Positions 31,121-43,300 of a DNA stretch of 64,000 nt are shown piece after piece; positions within the stretch are counted from its first letter, which is position 1, and every line of letters starts with the position of its first letter. The DNA comes from Struthio camelus (taxonomy: Eukaryota > Chordata > Aves > Struthioniformes > Struthionidae). The translations under genes were made by a program, and so were the position numbers. The notes under the pieces were generated by a model. It was not told the origin of the DNA and made no database searches. It worked only from the letters and a program-made list of their open reading frames with translations. The stretch is from contig NC_090944.1 in NCBI RefSeq assembly GCF_040807025.1, positions 113,646,238 through 113,710,237 on the forward strand. Reading direction: 5' to 3'.

Positions 31121-31142
31121 CAACATGGCGCCTCCATATTAA
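31121..31142 (+). promoter_or_regulatory. YY1-like element and five-codon uORF ahead of RCOR3
   Basis: CAACATGGCGCC followed by TCCATATT resembles the CAAnATGGCGGC and CCATnTT cores bound by YY1 near the start sites of many TATA-less genes. If transcription starts upstream of 31125, the ATG opens a tiny upstream frame, Met-Ala-Pro-Pro-Tyr-stop (31125-31142), that ends 85 nt before the RCOR3 ATG. The uORF is out of frame with RCOR3 and closed, so reinitiation or leaky scanning would be possible. If transcription starts within the element there is no uORF. Confidence 0.5.
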
Positions 31143-31227
31143 CTCCCTCCCCCCCCCCAGTAGCCAGCGCCGCTGCCGCTCTCCTCCCCCCCCCCCGCCC
31201 CGATCCCCCACCCTCTCCAGCCCGGAC

Positions 31228-31369
31228 ATGCCGGGCGCGATGGAGAAGGGAGCGGAGTTCTTAGGGGGCAAGAGCCGGGCAGCCCCCAACGGCGCCAAGA
31301 GCAGCAGCCCCTCCAACGGGCACTACTCGGAGCCGGAGAGCGGTGGCGGCGACAGTGGCGACGAGCACG
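31228..31369 (+). CDS. RCOR3: RCOR3 exon 1 (start codon, variable N-terminus)
   Basis: Encodes residues 1-47 ([20 protein letters not shown] to SGDEH) and the first base of Asp48. The start has G at -3 (GGACATGC). A second in-frame ATG at codon 5 (31240) has a better +4 G and could also serve. The donor is CACG|GTGCGA at 31370. Without splicing the frame stays open to 31839 through GC-rich intron, which I regard as composition only. Confidence 0.95.
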
Positions 31370-34300
31370 GTGCGAGCCGGGGGCCGGCCCCGGGCAGCCC
31401 CGCCAGCGGCGGAGGGGAGGGCAAGGCAGGGCAGGGCAGAGCAGAGCAGGGGGCCGCGGCCGCCCGGCCGGGGGAGGGGAGGGAAGGGAAAGGGCGAGCC
31501 GCCTCGTCTCCCCTCCTCTGCCCTCCCTTCCTCTGCCCTCCCCGCCGGCGGGGAGGGGGCGGCGCGGGCGCCGCCGCCGCCGCCGCTGCAACCGCCGCCG
31601 CCGCTCCTCTACGGGAGGCGGCGGTGCCGCCGCCGGCGCGCGTGTGTACTGCGGCGGCCGGGCCGGGCCGGGCGGGGGAGGCGGAGGGGGCGGGGAGCGC
31701 GCGGCGCGGCGCGGCCCCGCGGTGCCCGGCGATGGGGAGTGTCTGCCGGGAGCCGCCGCCGCCGTCCCCATTGTTCTGCCGAAACAAACTCCCGCCTCCC
31801 CCCCCTCCTCCCCGCCGCCGCCGGCAGCGGCGGGCTTAATCCGCGGCGGCGGGGAGGTGGCTCGCTCGGCACCGCCGCTGTGGCGAGGCGGCGGCGGCGG
31901 CGGCGGGGGAGGCGGGGGAGGGGGGGCTGGTGCGCGGCGGGCGGGCGGGCGGGCGGCGGAGCCGGGGGAGCCTCGCGCGGGGCCGCCACGCCACGGCGCG
32001 CCCGAGCCGCTAACCGCTGCCCGCCTTCGCCCCCTGCCCGCCTTGTGTTGCAGATGTAGGAATGAGGGTCGGAGCGGAATACCAGGCGCGCATTCCTGAC
32101 TTCGAGCCCGGTAAATCGCTTTTCGCCTGTAACCTGACATCTTGTCGCCGCTGGGTTTGAGGCGGGAGCGGACGTGTTGGATGCTCGTTTGGGGAAGGAG
32201 TGGGGGGCGGGCGGGTTGCTGCGGTGCGTTGCGTTTGCAAAGGTTAAAGCGGATCCTTCCCTCTCTTTTTTTTTTTTTCCCCCCTTTTCTCTCCCCCCCC
32301 CCCCCGAGCCCTTTGTGTTGGCTGTTGGATGCCGGTCGCCGGAGGCTTGCAGGGGCAGCCTCTGCTCTGTGCGCTCGGGGGGCAGGGTGGAAGCATCGCA
32401 GTGGGCAATTGCCAGCGTTGGTGCGTGTAGCCGGCGGGAGGTGGTGAGGCAGAAAAAGGTTAAATTATTTTGGTTAATGTTGTTGTCACTTGGGTTTGTG
32501 GTAAATTTTTTTTCTCTCCCCCCCCCCCTTTCCCGTAATGCATATCATAGATAGCAAGGTGATTTAAAAATACGGTATAGGGGGTGGTGGATGTTCTCAG
32601 GAAAGGGTGGGAGGTGATGCGTCCTTCCGGAAGCAGCGCAGACCTGACCGCATGTTAGAGGTGCTCAGTGAAAAAATGTGCCTGGCTGGAAACTCGAGCA
32701 CCTCATTTTGTCTGGTGTAGTAGCCTCGATAGCCCTGCTGTTGCAGACGGAGCTGCTCTCCTCCTCCTCCTTCCTCTCCCCCGCTCCTGCCCCGAGGAAT
32801 ACTGGGTATACTTGCATAGCCTGATACTCCCTTTTAGCAAGTTAATTGCTAGAGTGCTATTTGGTGTTACTACGCTTAGCAGTGAGATTTTTAGGAGCGT
32901 TTATCAGTTTTGTTGTAGTGGTCAGATGAAGCCTATCTACTTTCCTGTTCTCCAAACAGGCTCCATTGGTGTCAGATGATTTCCTACCGGAAGAGGATTG
33001 GGCCAGAGCTCCTCACATAGTGCCTCCTAAAGCTGGAGTCCCTGTTGATGGGCAGAAGTCCCCCATAGGCCAGAGAAAAGGCCGGGGGGAAAGCAAGGGG
33101 GAAGGTGGGATTAAACGGGCACAAATCCTTGCAGTTTCAGCATAAGGGAGTGCCTCTCCCCTAGAAAAGAGTGCATAGTTTAGGTAGTAATACAGACCGT
33201 TTGCACATCTTATTTTTACATTGCTTAAATATAAATAAAAATGATAATTTATAACATGCAGCCTGGGCTTATTTTTCCTAAAGGCCACGTAGATTAGAAA
33301 AATGGTTAGTATTTGTTTTTCCTCTTGATTAAAAGAACGTTTTTCAGCCCTTGTAGGCCACAAGAACTTCCATAGTCTCAATTTTGTAAACCAGGTATGC
33401 ATCTGTATCCTTGCACTTGTAACTACAGAGCTAATTTGATGCTCGCTAAAGAAGAGACACTTTTTAGAGCTTGTAAGTGTACTCTGGGGGAGGGGGAGAA
33501 TCTACTGACCTTCCCCTTCTTCCCTGGTAACTGAGATTAATATATACTCCTTTACCCTATCAGAACAGTACCTTAGTGATGAAAGTCATTCTTTAGGAAG
33601 TCTTGTGTAAGAGGCATACTATATTGTAATGACCTTAGTAGCATGCGTATTTTGACTTGCTAAGACAAGCCAATAACAAGTCCTTTTGTAACAGCTAAAT
33701 CTTAAAATACGGCTCCATAAAATGTAAAAATACATATTTACCATGTTAGTAGGTTGGTTATCTAAGGAGATCTCAACGAGTAAATGCTTTCATGCATCTT
33801 CTTGTTGATAAATCTTGAGGCATCACCTGTTAGGTGCGATGTTGGACAGAAACGGTTCTTATCACAGACACACTTAAACGTTCTGATAATAAATTGTGTA
33901 ACAGACGTACCATCATACTTCTAAGTTTACATATATGGACATACGCACTATCTGTAATGCACTGACTTTAATGCTGCATGTTGTTTCTTGGAGTTGTTCT
34001 AGTGCCCCTTTTTAAGGGCTTACCAGAAACGTTAGAATGGGCGTTTAATTACAGTACTACAATTACTTTGCAATGGATACTTTTTTTTTAAGCCCCTTAA
34101 AACAAATAGGTGGGAGAAGGGAATCAGTAATGGATGAAACTAGACAGAAGTCTATGGTACAAAATCGGCCCTCTGGTACACATACAAAATAATAAAACTT
34201 AACAGAATAAATAACATAACAGAAAAACATAACAGAATAAATACTTGTAGGTCTCACTTGGCCAGTGTTTATTGCAGTGAGCAAGGCTCTGCAGTGATAC

Positions 34301-37300
34301 ATTGAGGAATAAAATGTTCATGATTAAAGCTGTAAACTTTTTCTTATCTGAACTTTTCTGTGAAATAAATTGTTTAAAGAAAAGTCAATTGACTTTGTGT
34401 CGCTTGGGGGGAAAAATGGATTTGGGGTCAAAGCAAGACCAGGGGAATTTAGTTAAAACATTCTTCTGCTCACCATCACTTCCACCTTCAACCTCATTTT
34501 ACAGGCTCTTCAGGTAGAGCTTAGTGGAGACAGAATTTTTAATTGTCACTTTATCTTGTAGCAATAAGGTAAACTTCTTTGCAGTGAAAATGGTTTTCAT
34601 AAAATAAAAGTCCTAAATCTTGAGTAATTTACCAAGTTAAGAGACCATCTCCTGCTTTCCAGATTTTTTTGTCTCTTCTTGCTGTTTTTTCTTGCTGTTT
34701 TTTCAGTGGTACCTTACATTCTTGAGGTGAAAGAGTTTTTCCCTGACTTTTTGAGCCACTTTATGGGTTGTATGTTACAGTGTCTGCACCATACTTGTAT
34801 GATGCGTGCCAAAGGACTGCTAGAGAAGTTTTTCTGTACTCAGAATAAAGGAAGAATACAGTCCTAACTCTGGCAGATCATAGTATATTTGGAGTTTCCA
34901 AAGGCTTTATTGTGAATTTTGCTTATTTAATGCTGAAATGCTTATTTTCCTTTCACCCACTTTTTAGAAGGGGTGGTCAAGAAGAATGTGTTACACTATT
35001 TAAGGTCACTTATGGGTTCCATTTCATTTTGTGTCCTTAAAATTTTTTTTTCTCCCACTAACCTTTCTACCTTAAAACAGACTTTCCTATACTGAAGTTA
35101 TTAAATGGTGTGGTAAAGAATGTGACGTTTTCTCCTTTTTTTTTTTTTTTCCTTTTTTCCTGTGCCATCGGTCCTCATATTTCCTGATTTGTTTTTTTCT
35201 CCTCCCCTTTTTCTCCACCCCCAGGATTCCCAGTCCTTTGTTTTCAAAATTTAGTTCTTTTTACTGTTGGTTTCTCTCATTCTGCTCCTACTCCAAAAGA
35301 TTCTGGTTAAGCAGAGAACAGTACTTTGTATGTAGATAACCAATGTATTTTTAAGTTGTTATTCCCCCTTTTAAGTTTTGCATGCTTCCAGGTTTTCACT
35401 TTATTCTCAGCGCTTCTTGTATTTGAGTATTGAACAGCGTCTTCCCAGCCTACCTAACTTCTTCTAATATGGAGCCAAAATTTAAAAAGTCAGGTTGTCA
35501 CTGCAGTTGTTCCATTATGGAAGCAGTTGAGAATACTTGTAGATTATGGGTCATCTTCAGCTAGCCCCCTTTTCTAAGTGGTATTGGCAGAGGAGTGAGT
35601 GCTGCAGCTGAAGTACCAAAACACTTTCCTAAGTGGTTTGAAGGTGTATGGTGTGGCAGTGGGGGGAGTTTTGTTATAGTTGAGATCTGGTTAATGGTCT
35701 TTCTCTTCCTTCATGGCTTACAGCTCTGCTCTTTTCACATACTTTAGTTGATACATTGCCTAATATTTCCAACTACTGGCTTCTATCTGCTGTCCGTAAT
35801 GAGAATGGATCTTGTGGACAAAGATCATGTTAACTTTGGTACATGTTTGTTTATTTGTTTTGGGGGGGGGGTGCTGCCCCCTTAAATGCTTAGGGCAGGG
35901 AGGACAAGAAACAGTTCTCATAAAGATATTTCATGATCCTACATATGGAGATGGAGGGATCCCTGTAGCTATGGATGCTCTGTGTTGAGGATAGGATGTG
36001 TTCTTACCAGCACAGGCTTACCTGTATGCATCCCATCCTTCCTTCTTCACCCTTGCTTTCCTTTTAGCCATATGGAGACTTCTTCTGAAAAGTGATTCCT
36101 GCTGGGAAAATAGTACTGCTTTGTAAAGGGCTGTTCTGGTGGGAGTTGCTCTTGTTGGTAACGTGAGCGTGGCACATTGTGGAAGAGTGGTGTCACCACA
36201 TAGGTGGCCTTAGCCATCAGGTAATATTTACAGAATGGGGAGGATTTATATGTTTGTTTCGTCATCTGTTACCATGCACCGCTTATCACCCCAATTCCTA
36301 TTTGCTTCTTTGAGGACCACGCTGAAGAAGTGTAGTGAACAGGGCGCAATGGAATTAACTGACCACTCGGAGTTCCCTTCTGAGGCCAACACTCAACCTG
36401 CGCAGCTGTCAGTTACCTCTACAGGGATCTGGAAGACACTGGCTTGGGGTAGAAAGTGGAAAGCTATCAAGAGGAAGGATGTCTTATTTTCACTCTCTCT
36501 CAGAGCTTTCTTGTTCTGCATTGCCTCCCCTCCACCCCATCACATTAATTAGGTTCTTGGAAGGAAGAGGGTAGCAACTTGAAAGCTAAGCTGGGTGGAC
36601 TCAGGCTGCTTCTTATCCAGAATTATGTCTCGGTCTTTATCCTCTTCAGCGATGATAGAATGAATTGTGACTGTGCGCGGTGTGGTGTCAAAAGTATGCA
36701 ATGTATGTATATGCACACAGTACTCACAGCTTGCAAATGTAGACAGCTGACAGAAGTCGACTGTCAGCAACCTATAGCTTCTCCTCTAAGCAAATAAATG
36801 AATTAAGCGTTCCTAATGTTAGGGTTGAAAGATCTAGGTTAAGATTCTGGCTATAATTTACAATAAGAAGTTGCTTAGTATTCTTATATTAAAAAAACTG
36901 TATGTAGAATTATAAAAATCTAATTACTGCCATCTCGTGAGACAGTAGTTCTTGACCAGAATTTGAGCAAAAGATCTTTCTTTGTGCAGAATAAGCTTTT
37001 TAAATGCTCCTTTCTTATATGTGCAGAAAATGATCATTTGGTAGACTTTGCACTGTTTTCTGTTTGTAATGAAACAACTCATCAGTCTTTATCTCTTCTC
37101 CTTAAAGGACCACTGTTTAAGTCTGAAATTACCAGTATTTAAGTTCGAAATTTTAAGAATTCTTCATTCTGAAGATTTAGGAGGAGAGGAGGGTTTAGAG
37201 GTTAGGCTTGACATTTTTTAATTTCAAGATTTTACAACAATCTCTTAAATGAGTTTAAAAAATTCACCATATGATCCACTGTTCCGACTTAGGTGTGCTT

Positions 37301-40300
37301 TTTGTTTGTGTTTGCTTTAAATGGGATTCAAGCCTAAGCTAAGCAATTTCCCCATGAAGCAGAATCCATATGGAGTTGAACTTTCTTTTAAAAGTAAGTT
37401 CTGTTTTTTCAGTTCAGGAAAAATTATTGGTTTTTTTTTCCTTTGGCTTTTAACTTGTAAAATATCTCTAGCTGTTCTTACAACTAAACTATATCATTGT
37501 ACCCTTTCTGCAGTTATCTCAAAGCTTTGTAAAATACTCTTTAAGTGCAAGTAATATGACTCTGAAACTAAGTTCTTAACTTAAGTACCTGAACTTTTGA
37601 TATGTGATATTATCCATGACATAAATCGTATAAATTACAGGGTATCTGATATTTTTTTGGAGGAATAAATGAGGCTATAATCATGTTAGATTTGGACATT
37701 TCATGCTCACAGCTTGAAATTCTGATACATTCTCCAGTGATCATCCTGTTTTTCCCTTGTCTCTTAGCTAAATTAGTGGAACGCATAGATAAAGAAACAA
37801 CTGGGCAAGAGAGAAATGATAAGTCTGTAAGATGTTTGCATCACTCTTCAAGAAAATACTGCATTCCTAATAATTAGAATGACACTCCTTCTTGTTTTTT
37901 AAAATAGAAAGTTATATTAAGGAATGTGCTCTTGCACTCAAAGCTGAAAGATTTTGTTGTTGTTGTTGTTGTTTCTTTTTTTGTATGTGTGCTGCTTATG
38001 CTTTGTAACCTGTGCTTTATGACCTGTATGCACTTTCTTAAACATAGAGTTTATGATGCATTTATACCAGTTATGTCTTGCACATCTTACTCCAGAAGAC
38101 ACACAAGATCTTTAAGTTTTTCTAATTAACTGATTTGCAGGTTGACAATCACAGTGCACCTGCAGACTGCAAAGCTGATAGCCAATCCAAAACACTGCCA
38201 ACTTAAAGAGGGAAGAGCAACAAAACATAGTACATAATTAGAAAGTGATAAATATTTCTTTTCTCCAAAGCCCTGATTTTTTTGTTTTATTTTTGTTTTC
38301 TGCAACAAACTGTAGAAATATAAAGGGCGGAAACTTAAAATGGCATGAAGATAAATTATTTCTTTCAGTGAAATAAATAGCTCTGATAGTAAGGGGAGGG
38401 GGAAAAAAACCTGTGCTTCTCCAGAAGGCTAGGTTTCTCTGAGGGTGCTGCCTCAAGGAATTTACACTGACACAAGTGTATTGCTCAACAAGTAGAGCAC
38501 ATGTCTTAGCAAGATTGGTTGTTGTAAAGGAATACACCGTAAGAGGTTTTATGTACTAGCATATATTTGTAAAATATTAATGAAAAGTAGCTATTAGTTG
38601 ATGCTTTTTGAGTATTGGAGAATTTCCTTTTCTTTTGCAATACTTTTTTTAGAAATCAGAATCTCTGGAATCTACAGTACTTTGTACAGTGTCGCATCAG
38701 TTCTGCAAGAATTGCTCTGTCTTCCTGATAGGTTAGGTAATTTGGACTGTTTCCCTTGCTACATCGGGGCGGGGGGTGGAAAACACAAAATTTTACATCT
38801 AACTGCTTTCTGCAGCTACACAGTTTGGTTTGCTATGAATATGGGTACAGATATATATGTGAGACTTATATAATGAACAAAATAGTTTCTGGTGTAGTTG
38901 TTAGTATAATTTCCTCTTTGTTGAAAGAATCGGAGATTAGTCAGCTGTATTCTACCCTCTATCTCATAATTTTGTTATGCTAAGAAAGCCTAGCTAAGCG
39001 TAGTAGATCCAGATACTCCTATGGTAGTCGTAATAGAGTAGTCATAGACTCTCATAACTGTCCAGTAAGTGTTCTAACTCAAGTACACAAATACCTGTAG
39101 ACTGGGCATCCTTGCCAACTTTAGCAATGAACTGTAACGCTCAAGTTACAGTAACTGGGATCCTATGTAATACCAGGTTGTGATGGTCCCTCGTGAAACA
39201 TTGAATGGTCAAACCTGAACACTGCTCTTGAGGAATTACTGTATCACCAGCTTTATGTATTTATTTTCTCCTCCTTCACCTTATTCATTGGGCTGACCTT
39301 TTTAATGTGGTTGACCTTTACTTACTGTTCTGTGAATAGCTGTTCTCTAGGTCATATTTATAAATACTAAGACTTAACTTTTCTTACAGGTGCTACAAAA
39401 TACACTGATAAAGATAATGGAGGGATGCTTGTATGGTCTCCATATCATAATATTCCAGATGCCAAGTGTAAGTCTGCTTAGGAATTTGAATGCTTAAACG
39501 CAACTGTGAAGATTTGCTTCTGATATCTGTTAACTGTTTATTTTACACACAGGGAAGTTGCACATTAGTAAATTAAACAACAAAGCTTCTCTTGTTTCAT
39601 TTAGAGAACTACTGGGAAAGCAAAAGACTACCTTCTCTTTCTTCCTAGTTGAAGTATTTGTTTCAAATCGCACTGGCCATGTTGTAGGATGACCGGCATC
39701 TATGAAACCTTTTGATGTTAATAGGAGAACAGAACATTTAAACACGAGGAACTCATCACTGTAGATTGCCAGGAGAAGAAGTTGCAATGGGTGTTTTCAG
39801 GGAAGGTGCATTCGGACCCAGTACAAGGGGAGATGATATTGCTGTCTTATCAGGAAAAAATAAGCACTTTTTTCCCCTTCAAAAGGGACCTGAAATGTAG
39901 GAGTAATCTGATTAAATGAGATCACTGGTCTGTTTCATGTAGTTTAAACCTTCTTCCTGTGGCAGGCAGCCATACCTACTGTACGGGAAGAAAGTTTGAG
40001 AGTGTAGTCATGAGAACTTTGTCTTTAGAACAGTTTCTGCCTCTTATCAGTTGTTAGAGGTTCATGTCCCCATCTGCATTTGAGGGGAGCATACCTTCTA
40101 GTACTGTAGAAGAGTTAGAAATAAAATAGTTCTAAGTATGATTATTAAAACACTTTCTTCATTCCTTTGAAGTACACAACAATTAACTCTTTGCTCTGAC
40201 TGTTCGTGACAGGAACATCTCTGGTCCATTTGAGCAATAAGGGTATAATTATTTGCTTTTGTCAATTATGCTTCCTTTTAACTTAATTGAATTGCCGCTT

Positions 40301-43300
40301 AATTGTGAACTGCAGAGGATGAAAAGGAAGAGTTTATTTTCTTAAAAAAATAGATGTTAAAGATCAATACTAGCAGGTCTTTCAGTGAACTTAATTGTAT
40401 AATGAGGGAAAGTGTTCAGCTCAGAGGTGTTTCTAATATGGACAGATACAGTTTAAGGAAATGTAGTATTAGTGAAGTTGGTAAACAGATTATCAAATGT
40501 GCATATTCTCTATTGGAAACTGACTTCATGTTGTGGTTGAAATTAATGTTGGTCGGGGAAAACTGTATTAATGTCAAGGTTATGTATAATCATTGATCTG
40601 GTATCTCTTTACGTTGATTTTAATCTGTTTGGGAATACAAACAGTGGAAGTACCCCAGTTTGAAACTACTCTGTTTTACTTGCTCCTCAGAATGAGTTCC
40701 AAGAAGATTTAGCCATTTTTTTAAACCCCTGTGGCTCTGATGCGGTAAAACTGTGGAAGAAAACATCTTTTTCACTGAGAATTACCTTGTATATAAAGTT
40801 TGTAAGCCCAATGACTGTAATGCAATGTTTAATCTTATTTACTATGAATACAGCTATGAATGTATTTAAAGTTTTGAGGGACCTAAAACTATGCTGTGTA
40901 TTAAGAGCATGGGAAGACCATGTCTTCCCCCGTTAGATGGCTAATTCTGCTTGACCTTATAGCAGAACTAACAGTACTAAACAATATTTCTGACATTGCT
41001 CTGTTACAGTGGATGAATATATTGCAATAGCAAAGGAAAAACATGGATACAATGTGGAACAGGTAAGTGCTATGAAATGAGAGAGCTGATTTAAAGGATT
41101 TAAAAATGTAAAAGTATAACACAACTCTTTTTTTCCCTTGGTTACCATTAATTAACGCTGTTTCTCTTCAGGCACGGCAGCAAACACTGCAATTAAATGG
41201 ATCTGCATACAGTTGTGGTCTGGATTCTCTGCAAAAGATTGAGCTCTTTGTTTTCATGACATGCTCAGCTTGTAATGTGCACTTTTGAAAGGTTTGGTAT
41301 GTTTCTTGGTACACTGGGCATGTCATGCAATTGTGTGTGTATACTTAGCTAAACAGTTTCTCAGGCCAGAAGCTTACAAATTTAATAGTTAATACTAGAA
41401 TGCGAATATGGAACAATATTGAACCGTTAAGTGCAATAGGGACAGCATTGGAAAGGTCTCCTGCATATTTAAAAAAAAAAAAAAAAGGCAAACCAACTTT
41501 AAATGACCTTTTTTTTTCCCAAAGGTAGGAAAATGTTATCAAGATTTTAGATTTGAGAGTAACAAAAAAATGAGATTCACAGTTTGTTTTATAACCTTAG
41601 TCACTGTCCCATAAAAAGCAAAGGATAAAACTCTACTGGCCTACACTGACTTAGTTCTGCTGCAGTCTTCTTTATAATTTAACCGATTCATTTAAAAGCA
41701 AGGTTAGCTATTTCAAACAAATATTTGGTGTACTAATAGAAACATGTTGTATGATCTTGTTTTGGAGGATGAAAGCTTGTAATAGCCAAGACTTACTAGT
41801 CAGGTGCTATCAGAGGGAGAGGCTGCCAAAGACTTACTAGTCAGGTGCTATCAGAGGGAGAGGCTGCCAACATTATGACATCTAGAACACCTGCAGTTTG
41901 GTAATGTTAGTTTGTGGCTTGGCTTGTGGTAGAGGGGAGAGGGAACTGAGAGATCTCCCACTAAAAAGAAATCTACAAAAGAGACTAATTTTCAAAGCAA
42001 TTTGTCATAGAAAATATCTGTAGATGGTTCACAGTGGAATAGAAAATATCTTTGCAAGAAGTGCTGCTTTGTTCTTGCCCTTCTAACAAGAGAATAGGTT
42101 TGCTGTGTCCAGGTTGTTAGAAGATTTGTAATCAGGGGTCTGGAGAGCTGATGAACAACTGATGATCACGTCTGCACTGCATGGTTGAAACTGAGTGGAT
42201 TACTTTTCCCAATTCCCATGCCAGACTTGGCATCAAATCTTGTCATTGATTCTCTGGCAGTAAGTCTAATTAGTCTAAAATTCTGTAAGAATATTGAGAA
42301 ATGAAATGATGTAAGAAAATATACTTAAATTTCCATTCCTTATTAGGTACACATGACATGGAAGTGGCCGTGCTGTTATTTGTGGATTGGAGAGTTGTAG
42401 AAAGAGCACTCTCACTTTGAACTTTCAAACTTGCATTTTGGATGACCCCCTGGCTGCTGAAAAGTATTTTTTTTTCTTTTTTTGAGTGGGCTGATAACAT
42501 AGGCCTGAAGGCCTGTAAGGAGCTGTGTAGATGATTATATTTGTGAAGGAAGAAAACAGGTCAGATTTCTGCCTACCAACCTAGTTAATGCTAGTTTAGA
42601 AATGCTGCCATGCCGACCTTAAATAGTCTGGATATCATAGCTTTAACACAGAATACAAATGTGCCCGCTCTTCATACAGTCTCCAAAGGGAATTTTGTAT
42701 CCTATAGTGCATAGAGACAATGGAAGAAGTCTAAAATTGTAAATACTTTTTGAGAAGGGCTTCTGATAATCGTAAAAAAGGAAAAAAAAAAAATAGGGGG
42801 GGGATTTTGAGGTTTTTTTTTTTTTTGAATATTGTAACTTGTCTCAGCATTTTAGAAAGCTGACTAAAAACAAAAAGGGATTATTTCTTTTTAAAGGCTC
42901 TCGGCATGTTGTTCTGGCATAAACACAATATTGAGAAGTCCCTTGCGGATCTCCCTAACTTCACTCCTTTCCCTGATGAGTGGACAGTTGAAGATAAAGT
43001 CCTATTTGAGCAAGCATTTAGCTTCCATGGAAAGAGCTTTCACAGGATCCAGCAAATGGTAAAGTAATGTTTTGGTCTGAAGCATTGAGCAGTTCAGATA
43101 CACTTGAGCCAAGGGCTCCCGTTGGACTAAAGTTTCAATGTTGATTTCTGTGTAAAAGCTTCAGGAAAAACCTGGAATGTAAGACCTAACTTCATTTCTT
43201 CATGTTTCCTGGAGCTAAAGTTTTTCCTTTCTGATGAAAAAGCTTCCCCCCTGCCTTTTTTTTTGGTTTTTAAATGCATGTGAAATGCATGCTTTTCTCC

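Larger units (their letters stand above)
30780..32250. promoter_or_regulatory. RCOR3: CpG island / RCOR3 promoter, exons 1-2
   Basis: A CpG-dense block of about 1.5 kb covering the RCOR3 5'UTR, exon 1, all of the 684-bp intron 1 and exon 2. There is no TATA box near the start codon. GC-box-like GGGGCGGG occurs at 31105-31112. A YY1-like CAACATGGCG lies at 31121-31130. C- and G-rich homopolymer tracts are frequent (31146-31158, 31185-31200). Edges are estimated by eye. Confidence 0.87.

Noticed and set aside
30448-31839. 463-codon plus-strand open frame over the RCOR3 promoter and exon 1
   Set aside because: Only 31228-31369 of it is real coding sequence. The upstream part is promoter and the downstream part is intron 1 past a valid donor. 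The Pro/Arg/Gly/Ala composition is what stop-poor GC-rich DNA gives.
31139-32140. 333-codon minus-strand open frame at the RCOR3 CpG island
   Set aside because: It is antisense to RCOR3 exons 1-2, with homopolymeric Pro/Arg/Ala and no domain. It is explained by GC content.
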